Source of the DNA: Ctenosaura bakeri
Taxonomy: Eukaryota; Chordata; Lepidosauria; Squamata; Iguanidae
DNA length: 64,000 bases
Assembly: GCA_948474755.1 (NCBI GenBank)
Contig: CAOLHI010000491.1
Coordinates: 310,001 to 374,000 of the forward strand
Direction of reading: 5' to 3'
Shown here: piece by piece, positions 10,676 to 24,183 of the stretch
How the letters are laid out: the number at the start of each line of letters is the position of its first letter
Numbering within the stretch: position 1 is the stretch's first letter
The notes under the pieces: model-generated
Told to the model about the DNA's origin: nothing
The model's database searches: none
Seen by the model: only the letters and a program-made list of their open reading frames with translations
Made by a program: the position numbers and the translations under genes

Positions 10676-11140
10676 GGCCATTTCCGCACTACGCTGTTAT
10701 AGTGCTGTTATTCAACTTTCAACATCCTATGGAATCCTGAGGTTTGCAGTTTAGGGAGGGGGCATTTAGAATTCTCAGCCAGAGAGCTCTTTGGCCTCGG
10801 TAAACTCAGTAGAACTGCTTCAGAGACAGAATCTACTCTGGTTAATATTTGGATGGGAGATTGCCAATGCATATCTGGTGCTATACGCTATATTTCAGAG
10901 GAAGGAACTGGCAAAACCACCTCTGAGTATTCCTTGCTTAAGAAAACCCTATGAAATTCATATGGTCACCATTAATAGCGGAATTGAAGGCACATACACT
11001 CACAGTCTTCCAAGTGTATTATTAAGATTGCCTTGTTGATGGTAATTTACTTGTCATTTAGATTTCCAAACTTCATAAAGAGTTCCATAGAATGTTGAAA
11101 GTGGAATAATAGCACTATAACAGTGTAGTGCAGAAAGGCC
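10676..11140. mobile_element. Foldback element carrying a SINE in its centre
   Basis: The left arm (10,676-10,809) is the long, AT-richer form of the family, reaching CCTCGGTAAACTCAG. The right arm remnant is 11,070-11,140. CTA flanks both ends exactly (10,673-10,675 and 11,141-11,143). Between the arms sits a 5S-headed SINE, and the inner part of the right arm is missing. Confidence 0.75.
10812..11000 (+). mobile_element. 5S rRNA-derived SINE
   Basis: The stretch CTGGTTAATATTTGGATGGG followed by AGATTGCC matches the internal promoter region of 5S rRNA. After it come the body (GGCAAAACCACCTCTGAGTAT) and a tail with CCCTATGAAATTCATATGGTC. The same layout appears inverted at 32,757-32,965. Confidence 0.8.
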
Positions 11141-11143
11141 CTA

Positions 11144-11393
11144 AGTCACAGTTCTGAATACAATACCGTATATATGTCTCTTCCATGCTATGCAGTTATA
11201 GTACTTTGATACCACTTTAGATGCATCCTATGGAATCCTGGGATGTGTAGTTTGGTAAGTTACTACATGTCTCTGACAGAGAATTTTAAATACCCCTGGA
11301 AACTACAAGTTCCAAGATTCCATAGAGGGAGCTATAGTAGTTAAATTGGTGTTAAAGTCCCATATTAAGGTAGTGTACCTTAAAAAGTAGGCT
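11144..11393. mobile_element. Old foldback element, degenerate
   Basis: 11,190-11,365 has CTATGGAATCCTGGGATGTG on the left and, on the right, a diverged complement (AAACTACAAGTTCCAAGATTC). The ends are too decayed to place, so the coordinates include flanking sequence. Confidence 0.5.
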
Positions 11394-12179
11394 TTGGCCA
11401 CTACCAGCCTCTTCTATGGTTCTTTGGATCTGTCACCTACCATACCCATTCTTGGACTGTCTTGTGATTCTCTGGCCATTTCTTCATGGTGTTGCAGTCC
11501 CGGGTTAGGAACACGATGGCAGCAGTCTGTGGGTCATGCTTCTGCACAACATTGTCATAGTCCCACTGCCATCCCACCCTCACCCATCATGATCACGGGA
11601 TATTCGGTTAACGGAATAAATCTGTTAATAAATCTGCTCGTGCTCCCTTCTGCAGGTTGCTGGCCAGGTGTGAAGGGGAGCATTCCCACTGCACTTTCTT
11701 CCTGGCAAAGGCACTGCCAGGATCATGATGGGAGGACAATGGGATCAGGTAAAGTGTGGAAATGGCCTCTGTCTTGAGACTATCTTTATCTAGAATATCT
11801 TCTTGTTGTTTGCACTATGCTGGCCTAGACTCATGACCTGTTACCACGATGCTCTCAGAACACATGTACAAATTCATACATGTTCTGAGTAAACACATCT
11901 GTGAGAGATCTTGTGGTCTTGGCAGTAGTGCATCTTAGACTCATTGGAGTCAATAGCCCACATCCACAAAGAGCTGTTTAAGGAGAAATATATTAAACAC
12001 ACACATGAATCAACATATACATAGTGATTGCAAAGAGGAATGACAAATGCCATGGCAGAGCACCAAAAATGACAAACAGTACATGTAAAACAAATAACTA
12101 GCTTGTAAAGCACAGTCGCTTCAAGATGAGGAGAGATTAACTCAGTGAGCACACTTGCAAGATGAAGAATTTTGTAGTT
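11394..12179. other. Unassigned intergenic sequence
   Basis: A 127-codon plus-strand frame (11,394-11,777) has no recognisable domain and no splice or promoter context. It is probably chance. No repeat that I can name. Confidence 0.35.
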
Positions 12180-12350
12180 GCTGTGTGCCTTCAAGTTGTT
12201 TCCAGCTTATGGCAACCCTAAGGCAACCCTGTCATGGAGTTTTCTGGCAAGATTTATTCAGAGAAGATTTATCTTTGCCTTCCACTGAGGCTGAAAGAAT
12301 ATGACTTGTCCAAATGAACCCTGGTCTCCAGAGTCATAGTCCAAGAGCTT
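12180..12350 (-). mobile_element. Sauria-type SINE, minus strand
   Basis: TGTGCCTTCAAGTTGTTTCC and CCTGTCATGGAGTTTTCTGGC are the complement of the SINE tail. GAACCCTGGTCTCCAGAGTCATAGTCC is the complement of the tRNA-like region. The extreme 5' head is missing. Confidence 0.7.
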
Positions 12351-14436
12351 GGGGCCAATCAATTTCAAGTTCAAAAGTTGCTAAGGGAAGCGTGGCTGGG
12401 GGGGGGGAGAGGGGAAGAAGAGCTCAAAAAATGGAAGCAATGCAGCTTTCTCACCTGCACCTGCACACCAGAAAAAGAGGGGATATTTGCAGGGAGCTAC
12501 CAATGAGCAGGGAAACTATTGCCCAAAAGATGGATTTTAAGGGTCACAGGGTATATACCTCCTTGGTCCCATCGGACCTGGGGAAAAGCTGAGAAGCACC
12601 GTACTCCGGAATGGAGCACTACAAAGAGAAAGAGGACAAGGTCCTCTGATTCAGAACTGGGACTTTAAGGAAGTGAAGGATCTAATAAGATTCTCCAACC
12701 AAAACTCCAGATTCATGAGTGGGAATGGGGAACTGAAAGCTTCTCATTTCAACCTGAAAGGAGCAAGGCACAGGCCTACATAGTGAGTCAGCAAGAAGCC
12801 TCAAGAAGTAGGAGGCAGTCTCCTTTTCAGGAATCAGACCTCTTGGTCGAAGACAGAAGCTTCATGTAGACCTTTCCTCCAAAACAAATTACCATTATAA
12901 CAGATTTGATGCATGAGAAGACCCTTGAGGTTTACTCAATATTGTGTATTTCACAGTCTTGCACTGTCTCAGGATATTGCTACATTTTGCTGACCATGGC
13001 TCACCTGACACCTTAACAAAGACAGGGGAGGGTAAAGTGATCACTTTTTCCACAAAGGTGACCTTCGTTATGGGTTTCTGACCATTATCCATTGTTTATC
13101 CAACTACAGGATGTCACATAGGGAGGGATAAAACCTTGCCTGGGGGTATTTCACTTGTCTTCAGTAATTTAATCAGTATTGTTGACACACTCGGTGGTGG
13201 TAGTTAATGGAATAATGTTATTTCAACGTGGGAGCTGACTCCCAAATTTGGCTATAAAACATACATACATACAAATATATACTTGTCTTCACAAGGGTAC
13301 TGTACAAACGTGGCCATCGTGGCAACACTCCATTTTTGTGAGCTTGCATTGCATTTTCTAGCCCCTGCTCTTTGTGCTTTTCTTACATGACAATTTCTCA
13401 TTTTCCTCAACTCCTAGTGAGACAGTAGGAATTCCAGATCAATGTCTTGGTGGAAAAAAAGGACATGATAAGTAGAACTGAACAGGCTTATTTCAGGAAA
13501 GTTGGAGTAAGTAGGTAGTTTGTCTAGGTTTGTGATGGTCAGTCTGTTCTGGAGCATCTGTGCTTCTCTTGAAAGACAATGTCTGCAGTTTGGGAGTGTT
13601 GATTGGTCCATCTATACACAGAGAGAAATAAGGGGAATGCAACCTTGGCTTGAAATGCCTTCTACCAGGCTGGTACACTAGCTGTGACTGTGTAAGGATA
13701 ACCTTGCATTATCAATCTGGTTGACTCTAACACATTGTTAAAACAAAGAAAAGTTGATATTACATCAATTAAATAGCCATTCATGTTGTTATTGTTGATG
13801 ATGATGACTTACAGTCCTGAAAACTGAATTGTGCAAGGAGAATATTATGATGGAATATAATGCTAGAAAAGTACATGGCCATTTGCTTCAGTTGTCTTTT
13901 CCAAAAGGATACTTTAATGCAGTTAATTCTTTCCTGCTCTTTGCTTGTGATATATTACGGCATGAATTGGTTCATCTGCAGAAGATGCTGCCTTGGCATA
14001 TATGGCACTTCCTGGTCTCTTCCAGTACTAGGTTTCAATTATTCTAAATGATGAAAAGGAGAAAACATGAGGTCAGCACTCATTGTTATGGTTCATCGTT
14101 CTATAGAGTGCACCTACAACTCACCCTTGTGATGAAAACCATCTCATCTGCAGGACTCATTACCAGACTTGTAGCTCAGGACGTCCATTTAATAATGAAG
14201 AATGGCATAAATCCTTCTAGTACTACATTTTAAATCATCAGAATGACTTTTGGGTGCAGTGTTCTTGATGAAAATTTTGTCTTTAGAAGCAGCCTTGAAT
14301 CAGAAGGTTGTAAGGGTCAGGACTAAGTCTTAGGGCAAAACATCTTATTGAAAACAGATGCTCCTCCTAGAATATCTAAGACATAAGATGGAATGTTCAG
14401 GAGCATGCTCATAATTGGGTATCAAGGGTAGCCACA
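12351..14436. other. Unassigned intergenic sequence
   Basis: About 2.1 kb with no gene or named repeat. It contains a G run (12,397-12,405) and a short CATA run near 13,260. Confidence 0.4.
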
Positions 14437-14580
14437 TTATTTTAGCATCAGATGCAGAAAATCTCACAAGTTTCCTTTTTCCTTCCTGGCAACAGAAATA
14501 CAGTAATTATGAATTTGGCTCCCTTTCATGACATCCCAAAGCATGCTACTTGACACAACTATCTCAGTTTCCCTGTTGAA
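14437..14580. repeat. Dispersed repeat of unknown class, copy 2 of 3
   Basis: Block order GCAGAAAATCTCACAAG, TTCCTGGCAACAGAAATACAG, CCTTTCATGACATCCCAAAG. It matches 36,200-36,360 best. Confidence 0.55.
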
Positions 14581-14895
14581 TGAGCCGACTCGGTTAGATC
14601 ATTATTTTTCAGATTTCACAAGTTAGACCATATTTTTCAATGCATAATGTTGTAGCATAGAGACACCACCTGAATAAGTGATTAGAACAAAGAATGCATC
14701 CTTCACTCATGGCTTAAAGAGAAATAGGGTGTCACTAGAGGACTTTTAGCCCTGTAAATGTACTTCATGTTGGTAAAGCTGGAGGAGATCTTTTTACGAA
14801 TAGGACTGAAGAGGGATGTAAATGGAATTAAGTTGAAACTGAATTGGGGAAGGGCAATTGAACCATTAATGTAACGCAATAGCACCGTTGATGTA

Positions 14896-15092
14896 GGACC
14901 TTATCATACCACATTGTTATAGTGCTATTATTCCACTTTAACTGCCAGGGCAATGTCTCATGGAATCATAGGATTTGCAGTTTAGAGAGAGGCATTTAAA
15001 ATAGATGCCTCTGTCTAAATCTAGAATTCCACTACGTACAGCCAGGGCAGTTAAAGTGGCATAATAGTGCTATAACAGTGTAATAGGGATGG
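14896..15092. mobile_element. Old foldback element
   Basis: Left end GGACCTTATCATACCACATTG and arm TTATAGTGCTATTATTCCAC; right arm GTGGCATAATAGTGCTATAAC. The centre holds the usual GGATTTGCAGTTTAGAGAG. It is CpG-poor relative to the promoter-proximal copies. Confidence 0.6.
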
Positions 15093-15246
15093 TAAATGTG
15101 TCCTTGACAGATTCTTACATATCTCATAAGTAAATCAGAAGTTTTGTTTCCTATGAATAATACAGTCACTAATTTTTAGAATTCTTCTGCCAGCCCCTTT
15201 CCTTTTAGCTTAGATACATGCATGTTCCCTTGAATGTTGTTATGTA

Positions 15247-15723
15247 TAGTCGGCTCTCCACACTTGTGGGTTTGACTTTCACAGATTTGATTATTTGTGT
15301 GTTTCTTCAACCTCTGCCCCCCACATATCAGGTGCTTATTTTCTGGGGAAACCTTCCCTCTTGGGAGCTCCAGTCAGGCCTTGCACCCTTTTTAAAAATC
15401 ATCTCTGGTCCCCATTCTCTTCCACCAGCCACTACCTAGCCAGCTAAGGATGGCTAACAGCTCAGTTTCTCAGCACCACAGACCCTCTCCTGATTTCCCA
15501 CAAGGAAGGAAAATGGGTAACAGAAAGGAAGTGTAGAGCCACCGTACTGACCCACCCCTCTTCCCTCTGCTTTCCCTGACCTGGTTTGAACACTGGCTGT
15601 CCCTTCCCCACCATGCCTCAGCCTCCTTCCCACAGACACACACACCCATTTTGATATTTGTGATTTTTCCACTTTTGCAAGGCTCCTGCACCCCTAACCC
15701 TAGCAAATGTGAAGAGTCAACTG
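15247..15723. mobile_element. Tigger-like non-autonomous transposon, copy 1
   Basis: 477 bp flanked by TA on both sides. The ends are TAGTCGGCTCTCCACA and TGTGAAGAGTCAACTG; better copies read C.GTTGGCCCTCCACATT. TA duplication and CAGT.GGCCCTCC-type ends are typical of pogo/Tigger elements. The interior aligns by eye with 45,653-46,125 and inverted with 42,126-42,607. No transposase frame. Confidence 0.78.
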
Positions 15724-15725
15724 TA

Positions 15726-18700
15726 TTATTTTTCTACTGTCTCCATACAAGATGTATAAAAAACTTTTCAGACTCTGCTCACATGTTTTCATTTAAATAA
15801 ATTATGTGAGAGTTCCTGGCTCAGAAATTTATGAAGTTTGATTTTAAATAGGTATGTACAAGTCATAGGCAATGTACCAGTGTAATAAGGATTTTACATA
15901 ATGTGCTACTATGTATTTACATGTTGTCCTTTTATGATTGTACACAGTGCACAGAAGAAAGCCTTAAAAGCACACACAGAACAAAATGTTTTGCACTTTT
16001 CTAGTAATAAAATAACCATCTTTTGTGCATCTTGAGATGTGTCTTTTTTTTTCCCCCCTCTGAAATTGCTCTGCCATGACTCAGTTATGGAGTCTGTGGA
16101 AATATGCTGTTTTCCTTTGTTTGCTACCCAACCATGTTCAGTTTTTTGGAGAAGAATTCCCATGACCAAGCTATCTGGGGGATTCTGGAAGTAAATTCCC
16201 AACAGTAACATGTCCAAACACTGCTGGCTGAATACAGGATCCCTTTTTTTCATAGTTCTATCTCACATCTTGTGTATTCCTGGGCCCCAGTAGGATTATC
16301 CAATAATTTTTCTCAGTTAAATATCACTGGCTCTTCCCTGGGAGACTGCAACATGCTGTTGTGTCACAATAATCCATTTTGACTTCTGCTCTCCTTAGTG
16401 TTAGGAAAAGATTGAAACTGCGCAAGTGATGTGCACTGCCTCATAGGAGAGGTCTGTTCCCTGCCGAAGTGGTATCTAACCAATGGCTAATCTTTTCCCT
16501 TCACATGATTTTCATCCTCCCTTTCCAAAGCAGGCGTGAGGCACTGTTGCTAGAACCCAGGGACAGCTGAAGTGTTGCCAAGTTGAAGGTCAGGAACTAC
16601 TCAACCACTATGTGGGCAGATCCTAGTATCACCTAACCTTTTTGGTGCTGCATGTGGGAGCAAAGAATGTCGCAGTCTCTCACAAGAATGTCACAAACAT
16701 ATTAGCAGGCTACTTTGTTATATTTAGGAGCTGCAACACCAGAACACCTTGAAACAAATTCTTATGAGGAGATTGTGAGTCTTTACACCAAAGTAAGGGA
16801 CATACACTATATGATGATATGGGAGAAGGCCTCCTCAGCTCCTCACCCCAGTTGCAGAGTGCACAATGGAGACCTGACTGGTGTCAATGTTGACTTCATT
16901 TAGGTACCAGATAAAGACACAGGTGTTTATTAAATCTGTTGAGGCCCAAGTGATTCTCTCCAAAATGTTAATGCACATAGTTTTAAAATGTGTTTATTTT
17001 TTAAAAACCTGTCTTAACTTGTAAACACATTTGTTTTCATTCTATTTAAATTATTTTATTGTTCATGCTGATTTTACTTGTATACCATCCTCAGATCTTG
17101 TGCTATAGAGCAGGATAGAAAGATTTTGATAATTAAATAATTTTGATAAATACATTTTGATAATTAAGTAATAAATAAATGATTGAACACTGGTTTATAA
17201 AGAGGTAGACCCTGAACTTGTTCTGATCATTTATTTCTTCTCCATTGGATAGACAAACTGCAACTCTGCAGCTCCATGTGGTTCTCCTCTCAAAAGCTAT
17301 TTTTGCATCCCATGAGCATTCTAGACTCACAAGGTTCCCCTTATAGGGGCCAAGAAAAGGTGTGCTGTTTCTCCAGGAACCTTGTATCCTACATTCTGAT
17401 CTGATCTGCCTACCTCTCATGTCCAGTGAAGCCGGTGCTTACTGAGAGCTCAAATGCCAAACAACAATGTGTAGTGTTCCCTCTTAAGGCCTTACCTGAA
17501 ATGAATTTTGTACCTGCTTGTTACAGAAATGACAAGAAGAAGCTTGACAGCCAGCCAGCTGTGATGTTATAGTAACCTAAAAAGACTGTGAGACTAAGAG
17601 GTCATTATCAGCCTGTGTTGCTTCCTTTGGGCTCTATTGGTTCTTCTTCTTGTTTGAATTGTGGGAAAATGTGAAATCATTATCTGCCAAATCTAGATAG
17701 GCTTCTTTATTTTTAATATGTTTCTAACATTCCTGTCATGACACTCAGCACAGCAGACAGTAAAAGAACACAAATAAAACAGAGGAGTAGCTATGAGTAG
17801 AGGGATGAAAATATCGCCCCACAAATAAGAGTAATGTCCCACAAAGGAATTCTGCCTCCCAAGTTAAATTTTGCTTCAGACCCTAAATTTCTAGCATTGC
17901 AGTAACTCAAACCTTCAACTGAGCATTTGGAAATAAGATTTAGGCATCCAAAGGAAAGAGGCAGGCAAAGGTACCAAGGGTATGCAAGCAGCAAATATCA
18001 GAGTTCCGGGAGTTAGTGACTTCCAGTGTCTCATTCTCTGGACTTACATTTGAAGACTGGAAAAAAAATCCGTGGGGGCACATAATTATCCATTGTAACG
18101 ACAATGACCTTGTTTTTCCTCTACCTACACCCCAAATAATTGAACAATAGCACAGATACTTAAAATTAATAAAACCAGGTCACACTTAACTAAAGGTTGA
18201 ACAGACAAAACAACAGAAAGCAGATCTCATTTATCATTTATGTGTTCTAGCTAAAACAGTATCCAAACTATCAAAAATAGCAGACAGATTATCACCAGAA
18301 GAGGGCATCAGTGCACAAGATTCTAAAGGATTTCAAGGGCTTGCTAAATTGTACCATTGTTCATGGAGGAACAAAGCTTGAATTTTCTGTTTTGTTTTCT
18401 AAAATTAATAAACTGTTCCAAAAAAAAAAAAAAAGAATACTAAACTCTAACGCTCCAAAATGAAAAGGACTTTAAAAATGTAAAATGGAACACACATTCA
18501 AAGCAACAATATAAAGGTGTGTTATGTTGTTTGCCTTGGAAACTCATGCACAAACTCTAAAGCCAATTGTAAAGGCAAGAGTAATAGGGTGGAAGTAATG
18601 GGGAACAGATTAACATGGCTAGAACAAGATCAATATGCTACACTAAAAGCTGGTTGTGATGTGGATATAACAGAGTCAAAAAAGAAACAATGATGGTGCT

Positions 18701-19388
18701 TTGTATGCCTGGATAAAGCAGTGTTTGCAATATATTGTTTGCAGTCTTGATTTCATGGTTATTTGTAATGAAATGCTAATATGTGATTATATATGCTGTT
18801 GGAAGCTGGTAAGCACCCACTCTGTACCCTGTTTCATCCCATGGCTGGTTTGTGAGGTTGGTTATACATTATTAACAGTATAGACAACAAATAGAAAATT
18901 TAATCTGCAGTCTAGAGTAATATAATTATGATGAACACTGTTTTCCCTGTTCTAATCATTGGTTGTAATGTGCCCTGCAGATGGCAGCAGATTCATACAC
19001 TTTAAAGTGGATTCAACCAACCTCCATCATTTGCTAATACCTGTAGAAGTCTTGAGAAAATAACAGAAGATTTTTTTTTTCCTCCAAAACAAAATCTACT
19101 GGGGCTGCATTAATATGAGTAAGAAGCAAACCTTCCTGGTCAGTCGCTTTCCAACCCAGAAAAACATATGAAGGAGCTAGCTATGGCTAATCGTTCTAAT
19201 GTTTGGCTGTGAGGCTACTATGTACAGTATTTAGAAACATCAGAAAGGCCAAATATGCAGAGAGAAGAGCATCATGCCAAGGATAGCAAATTTCCCTTCA
19301 CTTTGATAAAAAGCTATTGGCAAATCTCCTTTGAGCTTGATTTTCCTAGTATCTGTGTACCCACCTGATGATATCATTGGCATTTAAC
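15726..19388. other. Unassigned intergenic sequence
   Basis: About 3.7 kb, mostly AT-rich. No exon, RNA gene or named repeat. An A run lies at 18,420-18,434. Confidence 0.4.
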
Positions 19389-19415
19389 TGTGTGTGTGTG
19401 TGTGTGTGTGTGTGT
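19389..19415. repeat. (TG)n microsatellite
   Basis: A pure TG run of about 13 units. Confidence 0.95.
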
Positions 19416-19779
19416 TGCCCTAATTTTATTGACAAAGCTCTATCTTTGTTCAGGGGAATGCACTAGAACTTTCTAGAACAGAGAATTCTAAGAACCTCCC
19501 AAAATCACAAACTCCACAATTCCAAAGGATAGAGGGTAGCAGTAAATATAGTACAGTATCCGCTTAGTGTAGATGCTTGTGGGGTTTTTTCCCTCAACCA
19601 AAATAGCATGGGAAATTTATTTACACATTTCTGTGCTGTTTTCAAAGCTTCAGTTTGTCAAATGCAAATAGTCATATCCCATTCTTCCTTGCAGAAGTCA
19701 AAGAAGCCTACATGTGCTTCCACTAGTGTTTTATCCAGGATCCCAGCCTTTCATTTATCTCTTCTGGACAAGGTCAGAC

Positions 19780-19965
19780 ATTAGATGGCCATAGTGCCAT
19801 CCTATGGAGTTCTAGGATTTGCAGTTTAGGGAGTGGTATTTTGAGTTCTCTGCCACAAAACTCTAAGTACATCACCAAATTACATATCCCACAGTTCTGT
19901 AGAAAATAGTCATGGCAACAAGAGTGAAATCATAGTGCTAATTTGTGTAGTGTGGAAGTGACCCT
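19780..19965. mobile_element. Old foldback element
   Basis: GCCATCCTATGGAGTTCTAGG and GATTTGCAGTTTAGGGAG on the left; AAATTACATATCCCACAGTTC and GTGTAGTGTGGAAGTGACC on the right. Ends are decayed. Confidence 0.55.
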
Positions 19966-19969
19966 AGTA

Positions 19970-21840
19970 AGATGGGGCATTGGAGAACACTGAAACAATA
20001 TATTGAAATGGGAAGAAAAAGAAGTTGAAGCCTTCAAAGTGCTGGAAGGACGTGGGACAAAAGAACAAGATTTTTGGGGAACAGAAGATAAGCCTTAGAA
20101 GAAAAATGGAGGTTAAGGCGTAATGATGATAATTTGTTTAATTTAGAGTAGACAATTAAATTGTCTGTTGCTAAAATATGAACAAAAATTGGAAACATGA
20201 AAGGAGCTACTGCATGTCTGATACTTGCACTGCCTGGGTTTAGCCTTCTGACCCTTCACATACTGCTTGAATACACAGATTGGACACATTGGATAGAGAC
20301 CAAAAACCATCTGGCTCCACACAATGGAATTACAATACTGTGACCATTTTTATTTCCAAAATTAAAGATGCTATCTTTCTGTGTCTCTGGTGTCGTGTAG
20401 TTTGTCCATTACAAAGAGAAGATACCTATAATTCCTGCAATATTATGTCCGATTATGGAGTCGTAGAATGAAGCTCCCAGTCATGAGAACATTTTGATTC
20501 ATTATTCTATTGTTCAGTCAGTATCTAGGATAGTGTCAGCTGGTGCAAGAGAGATCATTGTATTCTTACAAACTCTGGTAAAGGGTGCAGATGAAAAGGA
20601 GAAAGGGAGATGGATGGCACCCTCAAATTGACCCCCTCTCATTTATTAAGTAGCCTGTAATGTTGTCATTATGTCAATAACCTTGGTATTCACAATGTTC
20701 CTTAACATTTGTGCACCACAGTTAGTGTTCTGGTAAGAGTCACATTCAGGGGAAAAAATGTAACATTCAAAGAAAATATTCCAAGACTTGGTCTTCGTTT
20801 TTCACTCACTCACACATGCTCACACATTAAAAGGGTTTATCCCAGTTATGCAATTGCCAGATGGCAACAAGCAACAAGAGCGGGGGATTTGTCCCCTTTC
20901 AAACACACTGATTATTTGTGAGGCAACACTAAGTAACCTTTTCCCCTTTAAAAACCCTTGAATCTTCAACCCTTCTTTTACTCCCTCCCCGCCATCTCTG
21001 GTTCATGGTTAATAATAAACTTTTGTTAGTATCAGACGAAAGATGTAATTTGTGAAGATTAAAAAGAAAAACCAGTTGGTATCAAAATGATTAAAGAAGA
21101 TATACTGGGGCTCTGCTCCCTAGCAATGTTAAATAATGGAACCTTACCAGCCAGAAGGAGAATAAGGCAGGAGGAGGGAGTATACGCTCTCTGTATCTCT
21201 GGAAAGGCTGCCAGGGTTGCACAAGTGACATTGGCATCCAGCCGGTGGTGCTTCCCTTGTAACATGTGGAATTACATATAATTATTGCCTGTGGTTAACA
21301 AAAATGGACAGTGAAGGTGCAGATGGTAAGAGCCAGCATATGCTTCATGAAAATTAATAGCAAAAATGAATAATGAGGACTTTCCCACAGCTGATGTTAA
21401 TATGTGTACGTGTGTCCATGTAGTAGCTACCCCACAGAGGGAAAAGGCTTTAAGTGGAGCAAGCAGAGCAATCTACAGGGAGTTGAAAGAAGGGGCAATG
21501 AGGCAGATTTACCATTTCATCCACAACCCTGCTTAAATAAGCTGGCCAGGGTGGAAGGTGGCTAGGAACTTTTGAAGAAAACTTTCAAGCTCCAGGTTGG
21601 CATAAATGGAGGCTCTGAATGGGGAGTAAAAGAATGGAGCTGCTTTGAATGAACTGAATCCAAAATGAATTTCAGTGTTCCCATTCCAATGTTTATTCCT
21701 CAGGATGCTCCATTTGGAGGCTTTTTTCTTCCTACCACTGGCAGGAAAACCACTGGTAGTAAATTTTTGACTACAAAGCACAAGCCTGTGAAGGACAGTT
21801 GGATCCAGCATCCTCCTACAAGCAACACAGGGACTGGGTG
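19970..21840. other. Unassigned intergenic sequence
   Basis: No gene or named repeat. Short open frames on both strands lack splice or domain support. Confidence 0.4.
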
Positions 21841-21844
21841 TTCA

Positions 21845-22035
21845 AAGACATGTTAGTCTGTGTTAATCTGTATCAGCATACAAAGGGATCTTGTAATATC
21901 TTTGAGACAAATTGGGAAGAAGAAATTGCTAGCACAAGCTTTTGTACATTCATTCTACTGCAACTGATGTAGTAGGCTGAGTCTATGAAAGCTTATGCTA
22001 TAAACTGCTTTGTCCCAGTTACTAAAAGATTCTTT
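21845..22035. repeat. Dispersed sauropsid repeat, copy 1
   Basis: GACATGTTAGTCTGTGTTAATC, then GGATCTTGTAATATCTTTGAG and CTATGAAAGCTTATGCTATAA form a recurring pattern in reptile genomes (TTAGTCTGTAT ... GAAAGCTTATGC). A shorter relative is at 53,150-53,250. The class is unclear to me. Confidence 0.5.
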
Positions 22036-22398
22036 TGTTTATTGGGGGTTTATACTGCATCATAGGTGATCTGTTTTGTTTTTTTTAATTTCGGTTGAGT
22101 ATTTATATACCAATGATTGTACCAATTCTTGTACAAACTGACTGCAATATTGGCTGGATTGCTTTATTATAAAACGGCAGCCTAACCGGATGTGTCTTTA
22201 TACAAAATCCTACTAAGTTGCATCAGCCAGAGAAAAATCAATTGTAATGAGTTTTGTTTTCGTTTTTTTTAGCAGAAAATAGGTGCCTCTCTACTGTATA
22301 ATAACAGTATAAACTGCTATATAGTAGCAGACCATAATACAATACAATCTATACTCTTTAAATATTTGTGGATCTGGTTCCTGCTTTTTCATCTATAC

Positions 22399-22399
22399 C

Positions 22400-22435
<36 letters not shown>
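22399..22435. repeat. (CT)n(CA)n microsatellite
   Basis: A CT run passing directly into a CA run. Confidence 0.95.
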
Positions 22436-22439
22436 TTAT

Positions 22440-24180
22440 GTGTGCACATACCTCCATGCACAACCACAAACATAGCAGTGGCCCAAGTTCAAGTACCCAG
22501 TCTGATTAAACTTTTGACTGCACACGTGGTATATCCAAAATAATCTGAAAGGATTGATAACCATGTAAATGTAATCTTCAAATTCAGTAAATCTACAGAT
22601 ACAATTCATATATACGCACTTCTTCTCCAGTGAGAGTTAATGTATTTACCCTTCCAATAGCTTTCCAGCACAATTATTCCCACTCTCCTGTTTCAGTATT
22701 CCCTAAAGAGTGACTTTATTCATATAATCTACTGTATTTCTGAATGCCATAATGCCTTTCTTGAATGGGATGGAAGGATGATGAAATGAGCACCGTGTTT
22801 AATCTGTGCTGTGCTCTGGTTGAGGAGAAAATTCCCATTCTATTATTGTCTCCACTCCAAGCTAACATATGAATAATAGTGGGAATTCAACTGTAGTAAA
22901 GTTGTACTGTGTAATTAGCCTCAGCTGTAAGAATTACAAGAAAGGACTGATGCAAACAGTTTGCTGTTTGTGGTGTGGCAGCAATTTTCAGTTCCTACCA
23001 CCCTTCATGCCCCAAATCAAGTTGCATACTACCTAAAGGTAGACAAGTTATTTTTAGGTTCATGAGAAAATCCAGCATGTGTCTCTCTTCTCACCCTACA
23101 AATAAAAATACAGGGACAATATAATAAATAACAGTTCGTTATCAATCGATCTGTAACTCTCAAAATTTGTGGCCCAAGAAAGCCACTTCAACCAGAATAA
23201 TGCCAGGACCCTGAATCTCTGTACCATCAAGAGAGAGGCAGCTGAAATATTATACTGTGGTCATAGAGTAATTTCTGAAATAGAAAATGGTATCATAGCT
23301 TTTTGTTTAAAGTGATGTGGCTGGAAGAACCTAGAATACTCTTTTGTATGTATTATAACCAGCTGGACAGGGAACTTGCCTCAGTGCATAATATTTCTGT
23401 ACACACTCTAGTAGTCTCTGCTCTCAGGCTAATGACAATGTAAAATGCACAACCTAAGTAGATTTGAAAGACTGTCCACAGGCAGCTTCCATAGTTGCTT
23501 TCTAATCTTTGTCAGTGATCAACAGTGGATTGATAGATGTCATATACTGACATTGTCTCATGCCAATAAGCCAATCTGAAGGGCAGGGATTGCAAATATA
23601 GGCCAAATGAGGCTTGACCTTTCAATGTTCCCATCTTGTACTGTTTGGGTCAGCTAATTTGTTTTTTAACCCTTCCTTTCCCCACATAACTTGTACCAGT
23701 GTTAGCTCCAGGGATGACCGAACAAGATAAGTTTAGTAGGACTCACTTCCAAGAATGCATACCCTTTAACTCTCCCAATTTGACAGGGATAGTCCTGAAT
23801 AATCCTCTCTTATTTCATTTTTTTCAGTGCTTTTAAAATGTCCTAGTTTTTCTCTCTATCTCCCACATTCCCCTTTTGTCCTCAGCTCACTTCAATTGCT
23901 GCAAATTGAATTCAAAGTGCAGAAGTAGTTTGCACTCAATTAATTCAGCAAGGGGGAGAGGACAGGGGGAACAGAATCTTACCCTTCCCAATAGACTCAG
24001 GCAAAAACAAACTGCTGCAGCCTCTCCTAGCTTATCTATTTTTCCTCACTAATAACTTTTGCCATCTTGACCTCACTGTGATATTGCCTGGCTGCACATG
24101 TCCCATTTTTCATCTGTGAAATTTTGGAAGGTATAAGACTAGGTCCCCTTCTTCTCACTGTCTTCACGATTCTTTCATTT
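22440..24180. other. Unassigned intergenic sequence
   Basis: No gene, RNA or named repeat visible. Base composition is ordinary. Confidence 0.4.
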
Positions 24181-24183
24181 CAT

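Noticed and set aside
10830..10890. 5S rRNA gene or pseudogene
   Set aside because: Only the internal promoter part is 5S-like, and it is fused to a SINE body and tail.
11394..11777. 127-codon plus-strand frame
   Set aside because: No domain, no splice or promoter context, ordinary intergenic composition.
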